DNA of 10,000 bases from Actinidia chinensis (Eukaryota > Streptophyta > Magnoliopsida > Ericales > Actinidiaceae): positions 1-10,000 of the forward strand of contig VIGQ01000622.1 of the NCBI GenBank assembly GCA_009663005.1, in the 5' to 3' direction. The position numbers and the translations under genes are program-made. Below the pieces are notes generated by a model. The model saw only the letters and a program-made list of their open reading frames with translations, did not search any database and was not told where the DNA came from. Below are positions 1 through 7,811 of this stretch, piece after piece. Positions within the stretch are counted from its first letter, which is position 1, and each line of letters starts with the position of its first letter.

Positions 1-1180
1 AGTGTTTCGAAGACACGTGTCAAACTTCATGCCAGCACTACAAACAAGAGGAATTGAAAACTGATGGAGAAATTACCGTTGGTCCAACTTCCTTGGATAA
101 TGCCCCCTCGCCTGCATCCAATCTGTCTGAGAAAATAGATTCGGCATGGACTGGCACAATTCAACTTCCGCTGAAAGCTCAATTCACTCGTCGGGGAGAT
201 GAACCTCAGGTTGCTTCTGTCAGGCACATAAATCAAACACATGATCCAACTTTTACAAGGCTCAAGTCACCAGCGAGAGTTTATTCTTTTGATTCTGCAT
301 TGAGGCTTAAAGAAAGGATTAGTAAGAGATTCCCCCCCTCTTCATTGCATTTGTCAACGCTTAGATCTTTCCATGCTTCTGGTGAGTACAAGAATATGGT
401 TAGAGATCCAGTTTCAAATGTACAAAGGACTTACTCTCAGATGTCGCCACCGGACGCCCAAAAGTTAAATCTCTTACTGCATTCAACACCCGCGTTTATC
501 TCTTCTGCGTTCCTTATGCCGGACGGGGCGAGGTTGTTGCTTCCACAAACTGGCCAAATAGTTGTCGCTGTTTATGACAATGAACCCACCAGCATAATAT
601 CATATGCCATCAGTTCCAAGAAATATGAGGACTGGGTTGCTGATAGGCCATATAGGCATGAAGGAAGCTGGAATGCCAGTGATATAAATGGAGAAAATTC
701 TTCAGCTTCTACCTTGTCAGCCTGGCAGTCTTTTAGCTCGCTGGACTTGGATTATTTCCACTATGGAAGTTATGGATCCGAAGATGCTTCATCGACAATT
801 AGTGCCTTGTTTACAGATCATAAGAATTCTCCTCATCTTAAAATTTCTTTTGAAGATGAATCTTTAATTGCTGGGGACAAAGTGAAATTTTCTGTCACTT
901 GTTATTTTGCAAAGCAGTTTGATGCTCTTAGAAAGAAATGCTGCCCCAACGAAGTGGATTTCGTACGTTCCTTGAGTCGCTGCAAGAGAGGGAGTTGCAC
1001 AAGGGGAAGACCAATGTGTTACTTCGGCCAAAGTATTTGGAGAAAGACTCATTATAAACAAGTCCAGAAGACAGAATTGGAATCGTTCGAGGAATTGCAC
1101 CCGAGTATTTTAAGTATTTGACAGACTCCCTCAACTCAGGTAGTCCAACATGCCTTGCTAAAGTTCTTGGTATTTATCAG
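1..1180 (+). other. FAB1: FAB1 exon, left-truncated by the window, with start of the kinase domain
   Basis: One frame, with codons beginning at position 3, is open from the left edge to about 995 with no lesion and encodes a family-like FAB1 middle region. An ATG is not expected here because this is an internal exon. From 995 to 1096 the correct frame changes about eight times: extra T at 995-996, two bases short in the G run 1003-1006, extra T at 1019-1020, extra G near 1026, changes at about 1033 and 1041, one A short at 1056-1058, and one T short at 1095-1096. The uncorrected frame ends at the TGA at 1119-1121. From 1097 to the donor the frame is again clean and gives PEYFKYLTDSLNSGSPTCLA and then KVLGIYQ, a typical FAB1 exon end. 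The donor is CAG|GTTAGT. The Trp expected in CKRWSAQGG is Gly (GGG at 990-992). Confidence 0.9.
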
Positions 1181-2517
1181 GTTAGTTCTTTTCTGGCCTC
1201 AAAGCCTGACTTTGTGAGTATGCATTCATTAGTTCTTTTACTGTGGTGATTTTGGGATTAGGTTCTTTTAATCGAGCTATTGTACAACTGGCAGGTAACT
1301 GTCAAGCACTTGAAAGGTGGCAAGGAAAACAAAAATGGATCTGATGGTTATGGAGAACCTCTTTTCAAAAGAAGTACTCACGAGTCCTATGATCGAAGGG
1401 CTCTGCACGATCTCGTTACAATGCAGATACAACAGGGTCAAACAAAGTACTACTAGATATGAATCTCTAGAACGCTGCGAACGAAACCCATATTCCTTGG
1501 AGCAAGGCGAAGAGAAGCCTAGAGCGAGCTGTTTGGAACGATACATCTTTTCTAGCGGTAAGCTGTTTACACATTCTGTCATCATGATTGCATCATGATC
1601 CTTCACTTTAGTTCCGAGATGTTTGTCATAAATTTCAAGCCTGGTTTAAAGTCAGAAAATTTTTGAAGCTTTTTTTTGGCTGTAAACTCGAGTCTTATAC
1701 CCTCAAAATTTTCACTTTTTGACGGAGACCCTTCATCTACATATTCTTTTTTTTTTAAGGGTCTAGTAATAGTAATTCCCTTATCTTTCTAGTTTTGCTT
1801 TGCAACGCAGAATTTGGACCTCACTTGTTCTGTATAAAGCTGGTGGTATTTTTTGACTTCCAAGTGATGGAGAAGTTCTTTTTTAGTTAAACCCTGCAGC
1901 GATTTATGTGTCGTATAATCTAACATTAAAAATTCATATGTAGAAACTAAAGAATGGTGATAATGTATATTACTTCAAAAAAATAGAGACAATGCATTTT
2001 GTACAGTGTATTGACAGTGCATAATATGATAATATATGTGGTGAGCCCAACAAAATGCAGGTCTTACTACTTGTGAGAATGCCCTATCCATGCACTACAC
2101 AAAAAGTACTGGCTCTTGCAAAACTCATATTACTTGGGAGTTAGGACAGGTTGGATGTTGTTGGAGCTTGCTTTGCACGAATTTGAAAGCCACCCATTTT
2201 CTGAAACTGACTGTTCTCATGAATTTTGGTAATCACCATTGTTTTTTTCATGTTGTGCAGTCTGTTGATGTGATGGACTATTCTTTGCTGGTGGGGGTGG
2301 ATGATGAGCAGAATGAGCTGGTTATAGGAATAATTGATTTCATGAGACAGTATACCTGGGACAAGCATTTGGAGACATGGGTAAAGGCATCTGGCATACT
2401 TGGGGGTCCAAAGAACACTTCCCCCACCATTATCTCTCCCAAACAATACAAGAAAAGATTCAGAAAAGCAATTACTACCCTTATTTTCTCACAGTGCCTG
2501 ATCAATGGTCATGGTGA
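1..2517 (+). CDS. FAB1: FAB1A/B-type phosphatidylinositol-3-phosphate 5-kinase, 3' part, frame broken by indels
   Basis: This is the C-terminal part, about 560 residues, of a plant FAB1 lipid kinase. In the family this enzyme converts PI3P to PI(3,5)P2 on endosomal and vacuolar membranes and controls membrane traffic and vacuole shape. Visible hallmarks, in order, are the pre-kinase stretch NLSEKIDSAWTG, the kinase entry KFSVTCYFAKQFDALRK, CCPNEVDFVRSLSRCKR, VTVKHLKGG, the GSARSRYN segment of the DLKGSARSR loop (after frame correction), MDYSLLVGVDDE, the metal-binding IID in GIIDFMRQYTWDKHLETWVK, and ISPKQYKKRFRKA. The usual C-terminus is close to PDQWSS; here it reads PDQWSW then stop, if a 2-base insertion is discounted. 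Exons are 1-1180, 1295-1557 and 2261-2517. The reading frame is open at the left edge, so the FYVE zinc finger and Cpn60/TCP1-like domains must lie outside. At least 16 small indels break exons 1-3. It could be a pseudogene or a sequencing artefact. The family call is very secure; functionality is not. Confidence 0.93.
1181..1294 (+). other. FAB1: FAB1 intron, 114 bp
   Basis: A GT-AG intron with donor CAG|GTTAGT at 1181 and acceptor GGCAG|GTAACT ending at 1294. It is T-rich and falls between IYQ and VTVKHLKGG, a natural boundary because the flanking codons join in phase 0. It separates two blocks that are contiguous in FAB1 proteins. Confidence 0.9.
1295..1557 (+). other. FAB1: FAB1 exon with the kinase core, frame broken
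   Basis: This exon encodes the part of the PIP-kinase domain from VTVKHLKGGKE through MDLMVMENLF, the substrate/activation region DLKGSARSRYNADTTG, NKVLLDMNL, and KRSLERAVWNDTSFLA, but only when read across three frames. I count about eight one-base changes relative to the family reading: extra A in the run 1331-1335, T short at 1362-1365, T short at 1376-1377, extra C at 1386-1387, T short at 1394-1395, T short at 1468, A short at 1471-1472, A short at 1501. Between these points nearly every codon is the expected FAB1 residue, with few substitutions. The exon ends GCG|GTAAGC at 1557, phase 0. As printed it cannot encode a kinase. Confidence 0.9.
1558..2260 (+). other. FAB1: FAB1 intron, 703 bp
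   Basis: A GT-AG intron with donor GCG|GTAAGC at 1558 and acceptor TGTTGTGCAG|TCTGTT ending at 2260, preceded by a T run. It is AT- and T-rich. An open stretch begins with an ATG at 2090 and runs into the next exon, but its upstream part has no resemblance to FAB1, so it is intron sequence. I see no gene or repeat inside the intron. Confidence 0.88.
2261..2517 (+). other. FAB1: FAB1 last exon with catalytic MDYSLLVG and C-terminus
   Basis: The exon opens with SVDVMDYSLLVGVDDE, continues through GIIDFMRQYTWDKHLETWVK and SGILGGPKNTSPTIISPKQY, and reaches KKRFRKAITT with no lesion to about 2478. Next, two extra bases near 2479-2482 shift the frame. In the shifted frame the expected family tail TVPDQWS is present, followed by W and TGA at 2515-2517. 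In the unshifted frame translation continues with about 30 unrelated residues and ends at 2570-2572 after a second copy of the same DQWSW-TGA sequence. I take 2517 as the ancestral end because the residues before it match the family. Confidence 0.85.
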
Positions 2518-2572
2518 AGTCTACCATCCCAGTGTAATTTCTCTTTCGGTAGGTGATCAATGGTCATGGTGA
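2499..2572 (+). repeat. Exact 19-bp direct repeat spanning the FAB1 stop codon
   Basis: TGATCAATGGTCATGGTGA occurs at 2499-2517 and again at 2554-2572, 55 bp apart. Each copy encodes DQWSW and then TGA, but in different frames: the first copy is in the family frame after discounting a 2-base insertion, and the second is in the frame of the exon as printed. The 36 bp between them do not match FAB1 coding sequence. It could be a real local duplication or a badly joined contig end. Confidence 0.9.
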
Positions 2573-2594
2573 GCTGCTGCATCGTCGATGGGCT

Positions 2595-2600
2595 AATAAA
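2595..2600 (+). promoter_or_regulatory. Candidate polyadenylation signal AATAAA
   Basis: A perfect AATAAA in GGGCTAATAAAGAGAAGG, just downstream of the FAB1 stop codons. Plant near-upstream elements are loose, so a perfect hexamer here is suggestive but does not fix the cleavage site. Confidence 0.4.
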
Positions 2601-2631
2601 GAGAAGGAAAATTTTGCTGCGGAGAAATAGA

Positions 2632-2650
2632 GAGGGCTCAGCGAGCCCTC
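2632..2650 (+). repeat. Perfect 8-bp stem with 3-base loop in FAB1 3' region
   Basis: GAGGGCTC (2632-2639), loop AGC, GAGCCCTC (2643-2650). It is an isolated GC-rich hairpin in otherwise AT-rich DNA, at about 115 bp past the first FAB1 stop. As RNA it would be a stable stem. Function unknown. Confidence 0.75.
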
Positions 2651-2860
2651 GCAGCCATTGGTTTGTTTTTTTGGTCTTTTTTGTATCTGGGCAGAATTTA
2701 GCCTAGCCTAGCATAGAGGTTTAGGTGAATGAGGGAACAGAAGTTTGTTGGTGAAGTTACTTTGTACTTTCTGTACATGTGCACAGTATCCTTAAAGAAT
2801 GTTAATTCACATGACATGGAACTGAACCATTTTATAATGACAATTTTTTATGTATTTTGC

Positions 2861-5708
2861 AGAAAACAGGTCATGTGATAGCTTTAATATGTTCTTCTGC
2901 CAAACAACCCCTAGTAAAATTCCAATAACGACCCCATATCTGATAAACACACCCGATTTTGAAGACCTGTTAGTTAGTGTTCATCGTATAGTTACATTTG
3001 AATAACTGAGGTCATCATCGATCCTATGTCGTGGTTTATTATTGGAGGGTGATACTGTGTTGATGATTATAGTCTTCACAAATAGTTTAGGAGGAACACC
3101 AACGTCCAGGTAGTTAAAGAAAGCAAAGTACAAGAAACTATTGAAAATTTAAGTTTCTTTATCTTTTTCATTCACCCAAAAAAAGTAATTTCTTAAGATT
3201 TTTCTGAATGGTCGGAAATTTGTGAGACCCCTGTTGACAACCGCTAGAATTAGTTTTTCCTCGAAACTTAATATTAAAAAAAATTAAATTTTCAGGAATT
3301 ATAATTCTCAACTAGTTTCCCATGTAATTGGATAAATGTTTCAGTTTCCTTGCAAAATTTATTTGTCAAATGAAGATGTGCAGGAAAATGTCATTTTCGT
3401 CTTTTGCACACCTTTTTGACATCGAACAAAATTCATGACAATTGAAGCCTACGGAAAAAAATGATTGATGAGGCACTGTTTTTTTACTTATTCCAATAAA
3501 TCAGAAAGAGAAGAAATTAATTTCTTTCTATTAGATTTTTTTTCTTCATATTTTTCCCATCCATTTTCTTTTTCTCCAATGCAAGAGCCAAACAAGACAT
3601 CAAGTCAATTTAGTGGCCCTAATAATCATACTCGAATTCCTATAAAACATCTGATAAAGTTATAAGCACTTGACTACTAAGTCAACTCTTCGGACTTAAA
3701 TACTAAAAATTTATAAGTCGTTTAGGGAAGTTGGTTTTTCTCCCTCAATGTGAGAAATGTTGTTACATTGTTTCCTTCTTCAAATATGGAATACTGATAT
3801 ATAGAAATTGAGCTTACATTGCATTGGAGAACCATCTCACTCAACTATTTTTATAACTCCAATTCTAAGCATCTCAAAAACACATCATTGATAGATACAA
3901 CACAAACCCAAGTTGCTGAAAACTCTGCTTGGAAAAATCCAGAGAGAAGATATGAATCAGTGGACTCTAACTTCTACAAATATTTGAAACTTCAGATAAT
4001 TTGTATTCTTATGATGCTAACTGGATTTCTCCCTCGCTGACAGGCAAAAAACCCACTCGCTTCTGCAAAATACGAGCAATTAAAGTTAAAATATATATCA
4101 GTCATTAACATATTGCAGAAAATTTTTTAGGAAGAAAAATGTGAAATTAAAAAGGTTTTATTTGTATTAGAGGTTAAAATTCATCATTTATTGTAATCAA
4201 GTAAAAAAACTCAATTGTTCCAATGATAAGGGTGATTTGGTAATTGATTAAATTTCAGCTCTCCCTTTGGGTCATCTTTTTTCTGTTCTATGTCATATAT
4301 AATCTTCAAGTGCCTGGCACGTTACCATAGTTAAAAATTGATAAAAAATTGCATTGTTTTACTAATTTTGTTGTGTGGTTGTTTTTGTGACCTACCCTTA
4401 ATTCTTATGGTTGAAAAAAGCAAATAATTACAGTGGTTTTTATTGATTTCAAATTTTTTTTGGAAACATATCGTACTGAAGAAAAACATAACTTGGTGGT
4501 CAAAGTGTGTGCCTAACTCTTACTTGTCATGCACGTGGTCTAACCAAAAGGCAGTCCAATAGGGTCACCTAAATCTTATCCAGATATCTCCAAGCCCCTG
4601 AATTGGACCTGTTTCTATTTCCAAAATAAATTTCTTGGAACAATTTTTTGCCCAATTTAGCATCTTTTTTGAGATTTTTTTTGCTATTTTGGTTTTCAAA
4701 TTTTCACTATTTGATCAAAATCTTATACTTGTTCGATTCTTCTTGATAAGAGAAATCTGAAACTTAAAATTTTATTCAAATTTAAAAAAAAATCCACACA
4801 AAAAAGCTAATTTATTGAGTAAAAATACTAATTTGTAAGACAGATGAAAAGTTGTAGTTAAAATAATAAAATGATAATCAAAACATCGTGTCTAATAAGA
4901 GATCGTCTCGTTCATCAGCCCAACCTTTTAGTCATTTAATAATTTGTATATTCGAATTAGGAGTTTTTTATCATGATCTTTCCGTGTCGGTAGCTGAATT
5001 ATTTTTATTATCTAGCGGGATAGGAACTTGTAAACAAACAAATAGAAGAATATTAAAATAACTATCAAATCTAGATAAAGCCAATGAACAGTTGTGATTT
5101 GATAACGTGATGGAGATATGTAAGCTTGAGAGAATAAGGGCCTTAGCCAATGCTTTCCAAAACCAAGTTTGCCTACACAAACACAAAATATCCAAAAAAT
5201 TCTAATTTGGAAAGTGAATCTAAGACTTGGCTTCCTTTTTCAATGTCAAGGCAAATTTTATTAAATTTGATCGGTTAATAATTTAAATTTATTGACTAAA
5301 ATTCGAGTGCAAATAAAGGAAAACATCAATGAATTTGGTACGAAACAAATGAATATATTTTACATGACTTTCACCAAAAATTTAATGCTTTAATTAAAAT
5401 CATAATAGAAATTGGTCAAATATTTGTTGAAGTATTTAGGAATTAAAAACTAGAGCTTTGGAGTCTTCTAGCAGAAAATAGAAAATAAATTAATGTCAAA
5501 ATTTGAGCTATGCTAATAATACCCTAATTTTTTTTATCCTCCCGTCTTAGCACAATCTCTTCATTTCCCAATGTTGCAAAATTTTGTATTCCCAAAACAT
5601 TTTTTTTAATTCCCAAAACATTAAACTTCGTGAAAAAAAAAAATTTGCCAAATGCCCACTGAACATGCCCTGAAATATGGATCCGTGTCTAAGAAAAAGA
5701 AAACATAC
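2861..5708. other. AT-rich intergenic region between convergent genes, no gene seen
   Basis: About 2.8 kb with many A and T runs and frequent stops in all frames. The few open stretches (for example 3465-3665, 3819-4040 on +, and 4971-5195 on -) have no recognisable domain and look like chance. The last exon and 3' UTR of the PADRE gene on the - strand should lie at the right end of this region, but I could not find them. No tRNA, rRNA or clear transposon ends were recognised. Confidence 0.6.
5703..5708 (-). other. Likely splice donor GTATGT of the PADRE gene
   Basis: On the - strand the coding tail ends AAG|GTATGT, a good plant donor. Coding similarity to the family stops here, and many relatives carry a short C-terminal segment after this region. 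The downstream acceptor could not be placed. A TTAG about 20 bases on would make an intron too short for plants. Confidence 0.5.
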
Positions 5709-6309
5709 CTTAACTACTCTTCCATGGCCATGACCACTCTTCCAATGCAATTGTTGGTGTCTCAATAATGACCCCTCGCTGCCCTGGGGCGGAGCACCGC
5801 CACCGGCCTCCACTTTGCTTGCCAGACAAAGCCCCACAATCCTCTCTGCCGCCTCGGTCTCATCCTTACTCTCCATCATTAACCTAGCCACCTCCGCTTT
5901 CGGCAACCTCATTTCACCTCTTTACCCCTTCTTTCGCTTCCCCAACCGCAATGCTCGTAGATTTCATGGCAGAAAGGTCAGAAAAACCGACCTCCTAGAG
6001 AGCATTAGGCTCTCGAGCCTGTCCTTGGCACTCATGTTTATGCCCGACCGGACTCTTCTTGCGGCCTTTTCTTCCGGAATCCTTGGCAATTCCACTAGAA
6101 AATAGAGCCTCTTGGACTTTAATTCTTGGCATGATTCTAAGGGACTTGCTCTCATACCGAAATGCTTCACCACCTCGGAATCTAGCAAAAACGTGCCCCG
6201 GATAGTCCTTGACCACCTCACCAGCTTGCACCGGTGTCTTCCACTTGATTGTCTCACCATTTATCTTCATCACCTTAGCACTCTTTTTGCCTCCCAAGCT
6301 ATTGCCCAT
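5709..6309 (-). CDS. PADRE (DUF4228) domain protein, main exon, frame broken by indels
   Basis: Read on the - strand, it starts at 6309 with MGNSLGGKKSAKVMKINGET, the standard N-terminus of a plant PADRE/DUF4228 protein; the Gly2 after Met fits N-myristoylation. Further family blocks are KTPVQAGEVVKDYPGHV, LLDSEVVKHFGMRA, KRLYFLVELPRIPEEKAARR, VRSGINMSAKDRLESLMLSR, and MRLPKAEVARLMMESKDETE with AAERIVGLCLA. These blocks are spread over three frames. The breaks are one extra T (A run 6187-6191 on +), a T-run length error (5982-5986 on +), and two missing bases at about 5912-5918. Family genes are induced by pathogens and abiotic stress; the biochemical role is not known. The exon ends in a Gly/His-rich tail, HWKSGHGHGRVVK, at a GTATGT donor (5708-5703). 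A short final exon (KR-V-SFMP-like in relatives) was not found. The family call is secure, but whether it is functional is uncertain. Confidence 0.88.
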
Positions 6310-6420
6310 ATTGGTGTTCTAAGTGAAACAAACGCAAACCTAGCTAAATCTCTTTGGTGGATGCTCTTTTTGTGCCTCTCTTTCTCTCACATGTCATGGT
6401 GGGTGTGAGACAAAGACATG
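6310..6420 (-). other. Probable 5' leader of the PADRE gene
   Basis: The - strand sequence just before the ATG at 6309 is purine-rich (GAGAGAAAGAGAGG) and has few T runs, as plant 5' UTRs often do. It holds a small upstream ORF (6344-6397) and an ATG-TGA minimal ORF (ATG at 6392-6390). The transcription start is not determined; no clear TATA box is seen within about 120 bases upstream, only AT-rich TATTATTATT. Confidence 0.35.
6344..6397 (-). CDS. Possible 17-residue upstream ORF before the PADRE start
   Basis: On the - strand, CACCATGA starts an ORF encoding MTCERKRGTKRASTKEI and ending TAG, 34 bases before the main ATG. The start context is favourable (A at -3). It is too short to support by similarity and matters only if transcription begins upstream of 6397. 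Confidence 0.25.
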   Translation of the reverse strand: MTCERKRGTKRASTKEI

Positions 6421-6818
6421 GTTTTATGGATTGTTAGGCGTTATGGGTCAAAGAATAATAAAAAAATAATAATAACAATAGCTAATAAACTTGTTTTTAT
6501 CCCTTAGAGTTTGAATTTTTTTTCTCTCTACCGGTATGTATGGTTTGAAATGCTCGGAAAAGCCCGTGATGGGCGGGGGAATTATGATTTCTACGTAAAA
6601 TTATTCAATGAATTTGACTTATTTTGTGTGTGGATTCAAGAAAAAAAGTTGGAGATTCCATTTGCGATGTCTTAATTTGACTTGGTGATAATTTGGTAAC
6701 GATCCAATCTCATGCATAGAACGAATCCTTTGTTTTGTTGCAACTATTTGGACGTACGTACTATTATCTTTTGCTGTTCTACCTAAATTATATGTAGCAT
6801 TTAATATTAATATAAATA
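6421..6818. other. PADRE upstream region, no other gene
   Basis: AT-rich sequence between the PADRE leader and the MITE at 6819. Apart from the W-box cores and an ATAATAATAAC-type A/T-rich stretch at about 6452-6480, nothing was recognised. No coding similarity on either strand. Confidence 0.5.
6446..6682. promoter_or_regulatory. Three W-box cores (TTGACY) in the PADRE promoter
   Basis: TTGACC lies on the - strand at 6451-6446, and TTGACT on the + strand at 6614-6619 and 6677-6682, all within about 375 bp upstream of the PADRE ATG. TTGACC/T is the core bound by WRKY factors in plant defence promoters, and PADRE genes are known to respond to pathogens. Three hits are slightly more than expected by chance in AT-rich DNA. 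Binding is an inference. Confidence 0.3.
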
Positions 6819-7220
6819 GGGTAAATTTCAGGGAACTTTCTTGTAGTTTCTGAAATTACAAATATACACAATTTTCCTTCCCGGTAAGTGAGAGTAAATG
6901 ACCATTATACCCTCATAAAATACCTAAAATGGAGACTCCATATTCTATTTCTAAATTAAAAGGCGAATTTAGAATGTTTTACTATTCATATGTACCAACT
7001 CCAATCCAAAATTTTTATTCCTATTTTCAAAATAATTCAAAACAATGTGAGGGGTATTTTTGGCATTTAGAAGGGAAAAAAACAAAGTGACATCAGCAAC
7101 TTGAATTATGTTTCCCAGCGCATATTAACGGAAGAAGGAATTTGTCTGGTATAATTTTAGAAACTACAAGAACGTCCTTGAAATCGAAGAAACTTCAAGG
7201 GATGTTAGTGAAATGTACCC
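6819..7220. mobile_element. Mutator-like MITE, about 402 bp
   Basis: The ends are inverted copies: GGGTAAATTTCA at 6819-6830 and TGAAATGTACCC at 7209-7220 (11 of 12 match). A second inverted block is TTGTAGTTTCTGAAATTA at 6841-6858 against the complement of 7152-7169 (17 of 18). A third, looser block pairs 6897-6919 with 7046-7068 (ATACCCTCA against TGAGGGGTAT). Thus the inverted arms are long but contain indels, the right arm having about 29 extra bases near its end. The element is flanked by ATATAAATA (6810-6818) and ATATAAACA (7221-7229), a 9-bp target duplication with one mismatch; 9 bp is typical of Mutator elements. There is no coding capacity, so it would depend on a transposase elsewhere. 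The superfamily is inferred from target-site length and arm structure. Confidence 0.72.
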
Positions 7221-7232
7221 ATATAAACATAT

Positions 7233-7268
7233 GAATAGGAATGTGAATGGGAATGGGAATGGGAATGT
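7233..7268. repeat. Hexamer microsatellite, six GAATGG-like units
   Basis: GAATAG, GAATGT, GAATGG, GAATGG, GAATGG, GAATGT in direct succession, starting just after the right target duplication of the Mutator-like element. The three central units are identical. A probable slippage repeat. Confidence 0.8.
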
Positions 7269-7546
7269 GCATTAACTATTATTACACACTAGTCCATGTA
7301 AATTCATATTCTGCTAACCATTGCCCCAGATTTTTTCTCTCTCCCTAACACTAACGTCCACGTAACCACGTTGTGTGAAATTCAACAAATTAGGCATCTA
7401 GCGATAGAGATTGTATCAAATATTGCAATATTCTGAGTCAAATTTATCCCATAAATATTCATAATAAATAAACCACAAGTTAGTGATTAATCACAGAATC
7501 TCAAAATTGGACACAAAAGTTTTAAAACTAACACTACAAAATCGCA
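7269..7546. other. Intergenic spacer between two MITEs, no gene
   Basis: AT-rich sequence with several ACGT cores close together (AACGTCCACGTAACCACGTTG at about 7350-7372) that resemble ABRE/G-box cores, but there is no gene next to them. No coding signal. Confidence 0.5.
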
Positions 7547-7548
7547 TA

Positions 7549-7811
7549 CTTCTTCCGTCCCATATTGTTAGTAATATTTGAAAATTTTAACTTTTTAAGA
7601 AAACATATAATTATTACATTGAAATACAAATTTTGAGGTATTCGTTCTAACACTGCCCTCTTTATTTTTCATTTTTAAATATATTTTTATCTATTTATTA
7701 ATGGTAATGTAAAGTTTTGAAAAACTACAAACTTTATGCTTTCACTTTTTGGACAATTTTTTAAGATATTCGAAAATAGAAAGAAGGACCAACAATATGA
7801 GACGGGGAGGA
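7549..7811. mobile_element. Stowaway-like (Tc1/mariner) MITE, about 263 bp
   Basis: The left end CTTCTTCCGTCCCATATTG and the complement of the right end, TCCTCCCCGTCTCATATTG, are both variants of the Stowaway terminus CTCCCTCCGTCCC. The core CCGTCCCATATTGTTAGT matches its inverted partner at 16 of 18 bases. Both sides are bordered by TA (7547-7548 and 7812-7813), the usual target duplication. The inside is AT-rich and has no ORF. The outermost six bases of the two ends do not match each other well, so the right boundary could be off by a few bases. Confidence 0.68.

Larger units (their letters stand above)
2518..2860 (+). other. Likely FAB1 3' UTR
   Basis: Sequence after the stop contains an AATAAA at 2595-2600, a GC-rich hairpin at 2632-2650, and TGTA-rich stretches around 2762-2780 (TTTGTACTTTCTGTACATG), which resemble plant far-upstream polyadenylation elements. 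The AATAAA lies only about 80 bases from the first stop and 23 from the second, so the main cleavage site may be further right. The end is a guess. Confidence 0.4.

Noticed and set aside
54..1121. A 355-residue open frame starting at a TTG at 54 as a complete gene
   Set aside because: The frame is open to the left edge and the protein is the interior of FAB1; the TTG is not a start, and the end at 1121 is caused by indels.
864..1606. Open frames on the - strand opposite FAB1 (864-1134, 1277-1606) and 2141-2505
   Set aside because: They are antisense shadows of FAB1 exons, with no recognisable domain.
2090..2260. ATG at 2090 as a start of a separate 160-residue protein
   Set aside because: The first 57 codons lie in the FAB1 intron and have no family similarity; a good acceptor at 2260 leads into the real exon.
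2848..2864. TATGTATTTTGCAG as a splice acceptor for a further FAB1 exon
   Set aside because: The kinase tail and stop are already complete at 2517, and no coding sequence follows.
3819..4040. 73-codon ORF in the intergenic region
   Set aside because: No domain, no splice context and ordinary composition; consistent with chance. Also rejected 3465-3665 and 4971-5195 for the same reason.
5815..6408. Open frames on the + strand at 5815-6105 and 6112-6408
   Set aside because: They are complementary shadows of the PADRE gene and its leader.
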